NCBI GenBank assembly: GCA_014651175.1
Contig: BMWJ01000013.1
Location: 62,001-126,000, forward strand
Length of the DNA: 64,000 bases
Source of the DNA: Streptomyces clavifer
GTDB taxonomy: Bacteria; Actinomycetota; Actinomycetes; Streptomycetales; Streptomycetaceae
Direction: 5' to 3'
Made by a program: the position numbers and the translations under genes. Below are positions 1-7,717 of the stretch, piece by piece; position 1 is the stretch's first letter, and each line of letters begins with the position of its first letter. The notes under the pieces are model-generated. The model was given only the letters and a program-made list of their open reading frames with translations, was not told where the DNA came from and did no database searches.

Positions 1-947
1 TTCTGCGCCGTGGACCAGTTCGAGGGCGTGAAGGTGAGGCTCGCTCCGCCGGTGACACTCAGTCCGGAGTTGCCTGCGGTCCGGGCCACCGTGGCGGTGA
101 CGTTGGCCGTCGGCCGGGTGGACAGCTTCACATCGAACGTGGCGGATTTGCCCTGCTGGACGCCCAGTTGGGCCGGTGTGGCCACGACGGCCGGGCCTGC
201 GGCGACGGTGATGCCCGCCGGGGTGGACTCCGCGGAGGCACCGAGGCTGTCGTAGGCCCTGGCGTAGACGGAGTGGCTGCCGGCCGCGAGGCCCTGAGCG
301 CTGTAGGTGTAGGGGGAGGTGGTGTCGGTGCCGAGCAGGGTCGTGTTGTCGTAGAACTCGACCTTGCTGATCCCGGCTCCGTCCGCGGCAGCCGCGGTGG
401 CTGCCATGGGTACCGGGTCTCCGGCCGAGAAGACGGCACCCGCCGCCGGAGAGGTGAGAACGGTGATCGGCGGCTGGTGCGCCCCCGCGCAGACCGTGCC
501 GTTGACGGCGAAGGCGCCCGGAGCGGTGTTGGTGCCGCTGTAGGAGAACTGCGCGCCCGTCGTCACTGCTGCACCGGCGGCGATCGTGCCGTTCCAGGCG
601 GCGCTCCTGACAGTGATGTTCTTGCCGGACTGGGACCAGGAGCCGCTCCAGCCGTTGGTCAACTGCTGGTTGCCCGTGTAGGCGTACGTCAGGGTCCAGC
701 CGTCGATCGCGGCGGAGCCCCGGTTGGTCACGGTGAGTTCGGTGGTGAAGCCCGAACCCCAGTCATTGGCCTTCTGGTCGACGCTGCACTGGACGGCAGC
801 GGCCTGCGCGGGGGTGCCGGCCGCGGCGGTCATGCCCAGGGGGAGGGCGAACGCTGCCACTAGGGCAGTCCACAACCGTCTGGATCCGACTCCGGTTCTG
901 CCGGGTCCTCCCGGTAACCAAGTTCTTCGTGCGGTTCCCGTCGGCAT
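1..947 (-). CDS. Secreted CBM2 plus Ig-like modular protein, probable cellulase (3' end outside window)
   Basis: The ATG at 947 follows GAGG nine bases upstream and the frame stays open to the window edge, so about 315 N-terminal residues are visible. Residues 1-50 form a long signal peptide (RR, hydrophobic LVAAFALPLG, ending near AQA). Residues about 52-155 are a family 2 carbohydrate-binding module bounded by two cysteines, with the Trp-rich pattern NGWSGSW and AAWNGTI. Next comes an Ig-like module (about 160-245, with ISKVEFYDNTTLLG) and the start of a further beta-sandwich module (SLTFTPSNWST). Such N-terminal architectures carry a cellulase or related catalytic domain, which here lies outside the window, so the enzyme family is unknown. 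Codon 11 is TTA, implying dependence on the bldA leucyl tRNA. The gene diverges from the GH5 remnant/GH6 gene across two CebR-type boxes. Confidence 0.85.
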   Translation of the reverse strand, partial: MPTGTARRTWLPGGPGRTGVGSRRLWTALVAAFALPLGMTAAAGTPAQAAAVQCSVDQKANDWGSGFTTELTVTNRGSAAIDGWTLTYAYTGNQQLTNGWSGSWSQSGKNITVRSAAWNGTIAAGAAVTTGAQFSYSGTNTAPGAFAVNGTVCAGAHQPPITVLTSPAAGAVFSAGDPVPMAATAAAADGAGISKVEFYDNTTLLGTDTTSPYTYSAQGLAAGSHSVYARAYDSLGASAESTPAGITVAAGPAVVATPAQLGVQQGKSATFDVKLSTRPTANVTATVARTAGNSGLSVTGGASLTFTPSNWSTAQ

Positions 948-1014
948 GCGCGGGTACCTCCTCGCGGCTCGGCATACATGGGGGTGCGCGGGTTGAGCAC
1001 AATCCTTGAACCAG

Positions 1015-1028
1015 TGGGAGCGCTCCCA
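1015..1028. promoter_or_regulatory. CebR-type operator, perfect palindrome
   Basis: TGGGAGCGCTCCCA is a perfect 14-base palindrome identical to the established binding site of CebR, the LacI-family cellobiose-responsive repressor of Streptomyces. It lies immediately downstream of the -10 of a good minus-strand promoter, where a bound repressor would block initiation of the CBM2 gene. Confidence 0.88.
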
Positions 1029-1056
1029 GCATGGAGATGAGGAAAAACGGAGTCAA
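1028..1056 (-). promoter_or_regulatory. Predicted promoter of the CBM2 gene
   Basis: On the minus strand TTGACT (1056-1051) and CATGCT (1033-1028) are separated by 17 bases, close to the sigma-70/HrdB consensus. The last base of the -10 is the first base of the CebR-type palindrome. The leader would be about 75 nt. This is read from sequence only; no start site has been mapped. Confidence 0.55.
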
Positions 1057-1107
1057 GACGCTTGAAGAGTCGAATTATTTCGATAGCAAGAGACGGGAAC
1101 GGGTGTG

Positions 1108-1136
1108 TTGACCGACACCACTTGACGCTCTAACGT
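1108..1136 (+). promoter_or_regulatory. Predicted promoter toward the GH5 remnant and GH6 gene
   Basis: TTGACC (1108-1113) and TAACGT (1131-1136) are 17 bases apart. A 7-base inverted repeat, CTTGACG (1121-1127) and CGTCAAG (1134-1140), overlaps the -10 and may be a second regulatory element. The second CebR-like box starts 13 bases further on, in the predicted initiation region. Confidence 0.45.
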
Positions 1137-1149
1137 CAAGCCTCACCAG

Positions 1150-1163
1150 TGGGAGCGGTTCCA
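1150..1163. promoter_or_regulatory. Second, imperfect CebR-type operator
   Basis: TGGGAGCGGTTCCA matches the CebR palindrome at 12 of 14 positions. Its place just downstream of the plus-strand promoter mirrors the perfect box on the minus side, so both divergent units could be controlled by the same regulator. Confidence 0.7.
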
Positions 1164-1201
1164 TCAGTCGACGTGCCGTAGGGGGCACGCCCGGTCTGTC
1201 A

Positions 1202-1984
1202 GGAGTCGTTCATGCGACATCCCCCGCACTCATCGCACCTGCTCAACTGCTCCTCGGAGCAGTGCTCACCACGGACGGCCCCGCTGCCGCACCCGTGGCG
1301 ACGGCCTCCGGATCCGCCCCCCGTGTGCACGGTCGAGTACGGCACCGCGCACCAGTGGGACGGCGGCTCACAGAGGTCCGTCACGCTCACCGGCCTGGGT
1401 ACCGCCACCAGTCGCCGGAGCCTCGGATTCGCCTCGCCCGGGTAACGGACGGTGGTTCAGGGACGGAAATCCCTGTGGCCGCCGCCGGGCAGGGGGCCGG
1501 CACCGAGGAGAGCGGAGGCCGGAAGGTGACACCCGCGCACGATGCGGGCATCACCGCCGGCGTCAGGAGCGGGTGCGGGCCCCCGGGGCAGCCGACCGGT
1601 GCGTTCACGCTCAACGTCACGCTCTGCACAGCGGATCCGGACCCGGATCCGACCGGCCCCACTGATCACGACCCGGCGGGCCGTCCGCCGGCGCTTGGCA
1701 CCTCTACCACTTTCACGTCTGCGCGGACGAGGACTGCTGCACCTCCACGCTCGCGCCGGTCGTCACCGAAGTCCCCCTCGCCTCAGGCGAGATCGGTGTG
1801 AACAACCGCGCCCACGGCTCCGCCGAGGGGTCATGCGGTGGTTCGACGACCGCGGACCTCCTACCTCGGACGAGCCAGGAGCACCTGGGACTGCTCCACA
1901 GGTCCGTCCCTGAACAGCGACTACGACGGTATCCCCACCCCGTACGGAATCGGGCCGCGTGACCAGCGCGCCCTCGACAGCTGA
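1202..1984 (+). pseudogene. Decayed CBM2-GH5 endoglucanase gene
   Basis: Pieces of a CBM2-linker-GH5 cellulase can be read in order but in changing frames. A signal-peptide-like stretch (about 1200-1315) shifts into a CBM2 start (CTVEYGTAHQWDGG, about 1325-1365), which runs to a stop at 1443-1445. A CBM2 end (TGAFTLNVTLCT) and an Asp/Pro linker (DPDPDPTGPTD) follow at about 1595-1665 in another frame. At about 1705-1800 there is a GH5 C-terminal piece (LAPVVTEVPLASGEIGVNN, containing the GEIG nucleophile region). After another shift the terminal GH5 motif (TWDCSTGPSL, then GIPTPYGIGPRDQ) runs to a TGA at 1982-1984. Most of the catalytic domain, including the NEP acid/base region, is missing. 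Multiple frameshifts and a large deletion make it non-functional. It sits directly upstream of the GH6 gene, so it was probably the first gene of a CebR-controlled cellulase unit. Confidence 0.85.
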
Positions 1985-1999
1985 GGAAACGGAATTCGT

Positions 2000-3742
2000 A
2001 TGAGCCGCACGAGCCGCACCACCCTGCGCCGATCCCGAACGGCGCTCATAGCAGCGGGAGCACTTGTCGCCGCAGCCGCGGGCTCCGCCGCCGCTGCGGC
2101 CCCGTTCGGAGCCTCCGCCGCCGCAGCGGCCGGATGCACCGTCGATTACAAGATCCAGAACCAGTGGAACGGCGGACTGACGGCCTCGGTGAGCGTCACC
2201 AACAAGGGTGACGCCCTGTCGAGCTGGCAGCTGGAGTGGTCCTTCGGCGGCGGTGAGCAAGTCAGCCAGGGCTGGAACGCCGCCGTCACCCAGAGCGGCA
2301 GCGCCGTCACGGCGAAGAACGTCTCGTACAACGGCTCCCTCGCCACGGGGGCCTCGGCCTCCTTCGGCTTCAACGCGACGGGGAACGGCAACAGCACCGT
2401 TCCCGCGACCTTCAAGCTGAACGGCGTCACCTGCAACGGCGACACGACGGGACCGACCGACCCGCCGGACCCGACGGACCCGCCCGCCGGCAGCCGTGTC
2501 AACAACCCGTACGAGGGCGCCAAGGTCTACGTCAACCCGGAGTGGTCGGCCAAGGCCGCCGCGGAGCCGGGCGGCAGCCGCATCGCGCAGCAGCCGACGG
2601 GAGTCTGGCTGGACCGCACCGCCGCCATCGCAGGCGTCGCCGGCGGCATGGGACTGCGCGACCACCTGGACGCGGCCCTGACCCAGAAGGGCTCCGGCGA
2701 GCTCGTCGTGCAGCTCGTGATCTACAACCTGCCCGGACGCGACTGTGCGGCACTCGCCTCCAACGGTGAGCTGGGCCCGACGGAGATCGGCCGTTACAAG
2801 ACGGAGTACATCGACCCGATCGCGGCGATCCTCGCCGACGCGAAGTACGCGGGGCTGCGCATCGTCACCACGGTCGAGATCGACTCGCTGCCGAACCTGG
2901 TCACCAACACCGGAAGCCGCCCCACCGCCACCCCGGCCTGCGACGTGATGAAGGCCAACGGCAACTACGTCAAGGGAGTCGGCTACGCGCTCAACAAGCT
3001 CGGCGACGCGCCCAACGTCTACAACTACATCGACGCGGGGCACCACGGTTGGATCGGCTGGGACGACAACTTCGCCCCGTCGGCCACCACCTTCCACGCG
3101 GCAGCGACCGCCGAGGGCGCGACCGTCAACGACGTGCACGGCTTCATCACCAACACGGCCAACTACGGTGCACTGACGGAAAAGCACTTCTCCATCGGTG
3201 ACTCGGTCAACGGCACGTCCGTCCGGCAGTCGAAGTGGGTGGACTGGAACCGCTACACGGACGAGCAGTCGTTCGCCCAGGCGTTCCGCAACCAGCTGGT
3301 CTCGGTCGGCTTCAAGTCCGACATCGGTATGCTCATCGACACCTCGCGCAACGGCTGGGGCGGAACGCAGCGGCCGACCGGACCGGGCGCGACCACCAGC
3401 GTCGACACCTACGTGGACGGGGGCCGCTACGACCGCCGTATCCACCTGGGCAACTGGTGCAACCAGTCGGGGGCCGGCCTGGGCGAACGGCCGAAGGCCG
3501 CCCCCGCCGCCGGAATCGACGCCTACGTCTGGATGAAGCCGCCGGGGGAGTCCGACGGTTCCAGCAAGGCGATCCCGAACGACGAGGGCAAGGGATTCGA
3601 CCGCATGTGCGACCCCACTTACACGGGTAACGCACGCAACGGCAACAACCTGTCCGGAGCGCTGCCCGACGCGCCGGTCTCGGGCCACTGGTTCTCCGCC
3701 CAGTTCCAGGAGCTCATGAAGAACGCCTACCCGGCGCTCTAG
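2000..3742 (+). CDS. Secreted GH6 exoglucanase (1,4-beta-cellobiosidase) with N-terminal CBM2
   Basis: Predicted to release cellobiose from cellulose chain ends outside the cell. The 580-residue protein has a signal peptide (about 1-44), a CBM2 (about 45-145, starting GCTVDYKIQNQWNGG), an Asp/Pro/Thr linker (about 150-165) and a GH6 catalytic domain to the C-terminus. The GH6 signature YNLPGRDCAALASNGE contains D248, and VEIDSLPNLVTN contains D295; their 47-residue spacing matches the two conserved active-site aspartates of Trichoderma Cel6A (175 and 221). Overall length and plan resemble Thermobifida Cel6B. The ATG at 2000 follows a GAGGAAAC ribosome site. The recognisable promoter and CebR-type boxes lie upstream of the dead GH5 gene, so transcription probably crosses that remnant. 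Its stop overlaps that of the convergent VanZ gene by four bases. Confidence 0.93.
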   Translation: MSRTSRTTLRRSRTALIAAGALVAAAAGSAAAAAPFGASAAAAAGCTVDYKIQNQWNGGLTASVSVTNKGDALSSWQLEWSFGGGEQVSQGWNAAVTQSGSAVTAKNVSYNGSLATGASASFGFNATGNGNSTVPATFKLNGVTCNGDTTGPTDPPDPTDPPAGSRVNNPYEGAKVYVNPEWSAKAAAEPGGSRIAQQPTGVWLDRTAAIAGVAGGMGLRDHLDAALTQKGSGELVVQLVIYNLPGRDCAALASNGELGPTEIGRYKTEYIDPIAAILADAKYAGLRIVTTVEIDSLPNLVTNTGSRPTATPACDVMKANGNYVKGVGYALNKLGDAPNVYNYIDAGHHGWIGWDDNFAPSATTFHAAATAEGATVNDVHGFITNTANYGALTEKHFSIGDSVNGTSVRQSKWVDWNRYTDEQSFAQAFRNQLVSVGFKSDIGMLIDTSRNGWGGTQRPTGPGATTSVDTYVDGGRYDRRIHLGNWCNQSGAGLGERPKAAPAAGIDAYVWMKPPGESDGSSKAIPNDEGKGFDRMCDPTYTGNARNGNNLSGALPDAPVSGHWFSAQFQELMKNAYPAL

Positions 3743-4548
3743 GTTCCGTTTCGGCCGGCTCCGGGCGCTCCCCCGCCCGGGCCCGGCCGGCCACTGCGCC
3801 ACCGTGCGATCAGAGCGCGTCCGCGAGCAACCGGCGCGGACGCGCTCCGGCCTGCGGCGGCCTCGGGCCTGGCCCGCCCTGCCGCCTTGCTCCCCGACAC
3901 CGCCTTGGTCTCCGATCGGGCCCGCTTCCCGGATGCCGGCCTGCTCTCCGGTACGGGCGCCGTCCCGACCCGGGCCTTCCTCGCCGCCCAGGCCCTGTTG
4001 GTCCGCTTGGCGCCTTCCTTCGCCGCGGGCGGAGCCTTCGCGGTGTCCGCCGCGGGCGGCTCGTCCAAGAGGGTGTGGTAGCGGTGGCTGACCCGCCGGC
4101 CGAGCACGATGTAGCCCAGCAGCGCACCGCTCGTATTGAGGATCACGTCGTCGATGTCGAAGGCCCGCCCTGCGACGAGCGCCCCCTGCACGAGTTCGAT
4201 GACCGCCATGACCAGCACGGTCAGGAGGGCCATGCGGACCATGCGGAGCCTGCGCGGGACCATGATCGGCAGCAGTATGCCGAACGGCACGCCGAGCAAC
4301 AGGTTCCCTCCTGCCTGCTTGCACGCGGCCAGGAACGTGTAGTCCTCCGCGTACTGCCGCAGGGAACGGCCCGGCTGGAGGTTGGAGGTCACGAGGTCCT
4401 CCGACGCCGGCGACGGCGTCAGCGTGATCTTGGCCAGGACGAACGAGAACGCCACGAGCCCCAGGAACGCGACGGCCAATGCCACCGCGCGTAGCAGAAG
4501 ACGACCCAGTCTTCCGCGTCGTGCTCTTCCATCCGCCTCTGCAGTCAT
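3739..4548 (-). CDS. VanZ-like membrane protein with basic C-terminal tail
   Basis: The 269-residue protein has a hydrophobic helix near residues 20-45 and a VanZ-type core. Visible marks are GGNLLLGVPFGILLP, an IELVQ motif in a third helix and the conserved FDIDDVILNTSGALLGY. After about residue 170 the chain becomes an Ala/Lys/Arg/Pro-rich, probably disordered cytoplasmic tail of about 100 residues, which is not part of the VanZ fold. VanZ relatives are linked to glycopeptide tolerance, but most housekeeping members have no known function. The start at 4548 was preferred to one 66 bases upstream because that one would overlap the divergent TPR gene. It is convergent with the GH6 gene, with overlapping stop codons. 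Confidence 0.8.
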   Translation of the reverse strand: MTAEADGRARRGRLGRLLLRAVALAVAFLGLVAFSFVLAKITLTPSPASEDLVTSNLQPGRSLRQYAEDYTFLAACKQAGGNLLLGVPFGILLPIMVPRRLRMVRMALLTVLVMAVIELVQGALVAGRAFDIDDVILNTSGALLGYIVLGRRVSHRYHTLLDEPPAADTAKAPPAAKEGAKRTNRAWAARKARVGTAPVPESRPASGKRARSETKAVSGSKAAGRARPEAAAGRSASAPVARGRALIARWRSGRPGPGGGAPGAGRNGT

Positions 4549-4609
4549 GGCGGAACGGATGCCCCCAACCCCGGCGGCCACACCCGGAGCCGGGTGCGAC
4601 GATGTGCGC

Positions 4610-5110
4610 ATGAGCATACGGAGCAAGGACGAGCTGCTGGCCGAAGCGGTGCGGCTGCGGGAACAGGGCCACCCCGAGCAGGCCAGGGAGCGCCTGCTCG
4701 CCCTCACTTCCACGTTCCCCGACGCGGTGGACGTGGCCTACCACACCGCCTGGGTCCACGACGTGCTCGGCCTGGAGGCCGAGGCGGTCCCGTACTACGA
4801 GCGCTGTCTACAGGGCGACGGCCTCGACGAGGAGGACCGCCGGGGAGCACTGCTCGGGCTCGGCAGCACCTACCGGGTGCTGGGCAGGTTCGGACAGTCG
4901 GTCGAGACGCTGCGCCGCGGGGTGTCGGAATTCCCTGACGACGGCGCGCTGCGGACGTTCCTCTCGATGGCGCTGTACAACACCGGCGATCACCACGAGG
5001 CGATGCAGATCCTGCTGCGTCTGGTGGCGGCGACGAGCGACAGCCCGCACGTACGGCGTTACCGGCCCGCGATCGAGCACTACGCGACGGATCTCACCCG
5101 GACCATGTGA
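4610..5110 (+). CDS. Tetratricopeptide-repeat protein
   Basis: This 166-residue soluble protein is made of TPR-like helical pairs, for example LREQGHPEQARERLLAL, HDVLGLEAEAVPYYERCL, YRVLGRFGQSVETLRRGV and LYNTGDHHEAMQILLRLV. It resembles the small TPR_5-type proteins common in actinomycetes, which act as protein-interaction scaffolds. No enzymatic motif, signal peptide or membrane helix is visible. It is transcribed divergently from the VanZ-like gene with about 60 bases between starts. The ATG at 4610 was chosen because homology-like helical content starts right after it; a GTG two codons upstream is possible. The partner and role are unknown. Confidence 0.75.
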   Translation: MSIRSKDELLAEAVRLREQGHPEQARERLLALTSTFPDAVDVAYHTAWVHDVLGLEAEAVPYYERCLQGDGLDEEDRRGALLGLGSTYRVLGRFGQSVETLRRGVSEFPDDGALRTFLSMALYNTGDHHEAMQILLRLVAATSDSPHVRRYRPAIEHYATDLTRTM

Positions 5111-5449
5111 CCCGGGGCCGGCCCCGGGCGCCCCGCAGTCGGCGCAGCGTGCGACGAAAGCTTCAGGCCACGCCGGGGCGAGCGGGCAAGGGTAAGCCCC
5201 GACCGGATCGGGGGAATCCAGCCGGGGCGGCTTGTGCGCGGGGTGGAGGGCGGTCGTCGCTCTGCGGACTCCGCCCGCTCAATCCCACGTATAGATGAAC
5301 AATAAACCAGCCCTCCCCGTTCCCGGGAACCGACCCCCCTCCATGTGATCCACACCACGACCACCAGGGACGACGTGGGCCGCGACCCGGTTCCGGCCGC
5401 GCCGGAGGCATCCAGGTCGACATGCCGGATCAGGCTCCGGCGCGCCGGG
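5111..5449. other. Intergenic region, no gene seen
   Basis: About 340 bases between the convergent TPR and L33 genes. It contains a relatively AT-rich patch (about 5280-5310) inside otherwise GC-rich sequence. The open frames that cross it lack ribosome sites and recognisable protein features, and I see no strong terminator hairpin. Confidence 0.5.
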
Positions 5450-5614
5450 TCAGCGGGCCTCGCGGAACAGGACGTGCCCGCCTGCCGTCGGGTCGTACTT
5501 CCGCAGTTCCAGCCGGTCGGGGTCATTGCGGCGGTTCTTACGCGTGACGTACGTGTGGCCGGTTCCGGCTGTCGACCGGAGCAGGACGACGGGCCTGGTC
5601 TCACTGCGAGCCAT
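5450..5614 (-). CDS. rpmG: 50S ribosomal protein L33, zinc-free type
   Basis: This 54-residue protein matches L33: a basic N-terminus ([19 protein letters not shown]), then [22 protein letters not shown] and a C-terminal [10 protein letters not shown]. The two CxxC zinc-binding pairs of the zinc type are absent, so this is the C-minus paralogue. In Streptomyces such paralogues are typically induced under zinc starvation by loss of Zur repression. It stands alone here, without an L28 or S14 gene next to it. A GGAGG ribosome site lies six bases before the ATG. Confidence 0.92.
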   Translation of the reverse strand: MARSETRPVVLLRSTAGTGHTYVTRKNRRNDPDRLELRKYDPTAGGHVLFREAR

Positions 5615-6205
5615 GAGGGCCTCCAGACAGGATTCCGACCCCGTTGCCGTGATGGCAATGGGTGTCGTTTTCGTTCTATGCCGACAACGCGAGCCCGCCC
5701 GTCGCCATTCCCGACGGGGCGGGCGGGCCTTTACCGGCTCCGGCGGGCCGGTACCGCACGGCCTCCGGCCCGCTCCGCGTCCGGGCGGGAACCGGCCGGG
5801 TCCGCGGCGCCCGGCATCCAGACCCCACCCCCCGAACACTCAGCCGACGCACGCCGACCCCCGCTCCGAACGTTCGGCCGATTCCAGGTTTCACCGCCCG
5901 AAGCGCCCAGCGATCCACGAGGCCGCCGTCCTGCGCATATGGCCTGCTCCCGGGCGGGGTGCGCCGTCCGGGAGCCGTACGCGCGGGCGTACGGCGGAGC
6001 TCGCACGCCGGGCGACTTGCGTCAACTCCTGTGTAAAGGAAAGGCTGTTCGGCGGACCTCCGCTCCACACAGCCGACGGCATATGCCGGAAGCAACAACC
6101 TGTCGAGTGTTGCCGAATCCCTTACGGGCCCCTGCGGCCTGTGCAACAGTCGTGTTCGGTCCACCCCCACGAACCGACCGTGCCGCGCCTGTATCGGAGT
6201 ACGAG
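5615..6205. other. Intergenic region between divergent genes, with hairpin and possible Zur site
   Basis: About 590 bases without a convincing gene. Just upstream of the L33 gene, 5657-5675 contains GTCGTTTTCGTT, which resembles one half of a Zur box while the other half matches poorly. A strong hairpin follows: GCCCGCCCGTCG (5693-5704) pairs with 5712-5728 across a 7-base loop with one bulged G, and is followed by CCTTTAC, like a terminator on the plus strand. The stretch 5990-6205 should hold the phosphatase promoter, but I cannot identify it confidently. Confidence 0.45.
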
Positions 6206-7642
6206 ATGCCGTCCCCTCAGTTTGCGGACCGCCCCGCCCCGCAGCCGCCCGAGCGGGACGCCGTCGACGCGTTGATCAACCGGACCCGGTGCCTGCGCGG
6301 AGACGTGGAAGCCGTGCGACGGGACGCCTCGGTCATCGACGAGGACGACCCCCAGGTGCGATGGCAGCGCGCGCTCTGCGAGCTGGCCGTCCACCAGCTC
6401 GACGACCTCGGCGCACATCTGGGACAGCTCCGGGACGGCATCCCCGCCCAGCCGGCGGCCGATTCCGCGCCGGAGGCCGCCGGGAAGGCGCCGGCCGGCC
6501 CCTCGACCGGGGGCTCCCTCCTCACCAGGGTCGGCACCGCCGAGTGGAATCTGCTCACCGACGAGGTCAGCTGGTCCGAGGAGCTGTACCGGATCTTCGG
6601 CCGCTCCCCGGGAGCGGGTGGGCTGTCCCTGGACGAGTTGCCGTCCGTACTCGTCGACGAGGACCAGCCCCTGCTGGCGTCGATGGTGACGGACTGCCTG
6701 GTGGACGGACGGCCGATAGACGGCGAGTTCCGGATCCTGTTGCCGGACGGCGCCACGCGGACACTGCACATGATGGGCGAGCCCGTTCTCGACAAGGACG
6801 GCTGCACCACTTCCATGTGGGCGGTCCTGCGTGACGTCAGCCGCCTCCGCCGCAGCGAGCACCTCGTGGGCCGGACCCGGGACTCGTTGCGACACCGGGA
6901 ACGCATGGCACAGGCCGAACACCGGGTGGCAGTGGAGCTGCAGGAGGCGGTTCTGCCGCCTCGGCACGGCTCGCTGCCTTTAGCCGACCAGGGAACCGGC
7001 GGGCTGGAGGTCGCCGCCCACTACCTGCCGTCCGGGTCCAGCGACCTGATCGGCGGCGACTGGTACGACGCGCTGCGGCTGCCCGACGGCAGGACGATGC
7101 TCACCGTCGGAGACCTGACCGGCCACGGGATTCCCGCCACCTCGGCCATGGCGATGCTGCTCGGAGCACTGCGCGGCATGTCCGTGGCCGGAATCGAGCC
7201 CGCTGCCGTGATGGGCCACCTGAACCAGCTGATCGAATGCTCGGCACAGCCCGTTCTCGGGAGCGCCGTGTACTGCTGCTTCGATCCGGCGACCGGAACG
7301 CTCGCCTGGGCACAGGCGGGGCACCCCGCGCCACTGCTGTTCCGCAACGGAGTGGGGCGCCCGCTGCCCGCACCGGACGGGGTGCTTCTGGGCGCGGCGT
7401 CCGGGGTCGCCTACGAGCAGGACCAGGTGGCCCTGCTTCCCGGCGATGTACTGATGCTGCACACGGACGGGCTCACTCGGCGGAGCGACCGCAGCGCAGG
7501 GCCCGAAGCGCTCCTTGAGCTCGCCCCGCGGTTCGCACGGGCTCGCACCGCACAGGACTGTGTCCGCACGGTCGTCGACGCATTCGGCGCCAACGAACGG
7601 CTCGACGACGCATGCGTGCTGGTTGCTCGGGTCGGGACATGA
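6206..7642 (+). CDS. PAS domain-containing PP2C-type (SpoIIE-like) serine/threonine phosphatase
   Basis: The 478-residue soluble protein probably dephosphorylates an anti-anti-sigma (STAS) protein. Residues about 110-215 look like a PAS fold with PAC end (VGTAEWNLLTDEVSWSEELY to MWAVLRDVS). A helical linker (about 215-245) precedes a PP2C domain (about 255-478). Metal-binding aspartates appear in GGDWYD, VGDLTGHG and the C-terminal RLDDACVLV. Codon 259 is TTA (6980-6982), predicting bldA dependence. The ATG at 6206 has GGAG seven bases upstream; the frame stays open much further upstream but without protein-like content. No partner anti-sigma or STAS gene is adjacent; an RsbW-like gene lies at 52.7-53.2 kb. 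Confidence 0.88.
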   Translation: MPSPQFADRPAPQPPERDAVDALINRTRCLRGDVEAVRRDASVIDEDDPQVRWQRALCELAVHQLDDLGAHLGQLRDGIPAQPAADSAPEAAGKAPAGPSTGGSLLTRVGTAEWNLLTDEVSWSEELYRIFGRSPGAGGLSLDELPSVLVDEDQPLLASMVTDCLVDGRPIDGEFRILLPDGATRTLHMMGEPVLDKDGCTTSMWAVLRDVSRLRRSEHLVGRTRDSLRHRERMAQAEHRVAVELQEAVLPPRHGSLPLADQGTGGLEVAAHYLPSGSSDLIGGDWYDALRLPDGRTMLTVGDLTGHGIPATSAMAMLLGALRGMSVAGIEPAAVMGHLNQLIECSAQPVLGSAVYCCFDPATGTLAWAQAGHPAPLLFRNGVGRPLPAPDGVLLGAASGVAYEQDQVALLPGDVLMLHTDGLTRRSDRSAGPEALLELAPRFARARTAQDCVRTVVDAFGANERLDDACVLVARVGT

Positions 7643-7717
7643 GGGATCGCCGGACCACGCTGTCCGTCGTCCCGGTGGGCACACGGTACGGAGTGCGCCC
7701 CGTGGCAGGGCTCCGAT

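Noticed and set aside
1763-4759. A very long open frame (nearly 1000 codons) on the minus strand across the cellulase gene
   Set aside because: It is antisense to the GH6 gene and in a different frame from the VanZ gene. Its composition is Arg/Gly/Val-rich as expected for the opposite strand of high-GC coding DNA, and GH6 motifs prove the plus strand.
5345-6205. Large N-terminal extension of the PP2C phosphatase
   Set aside because: The upstream open frame has Arg/Pro/Ala random composition and covers the L33 gene on the other strand. The start at 6206 has a good ribosome site.
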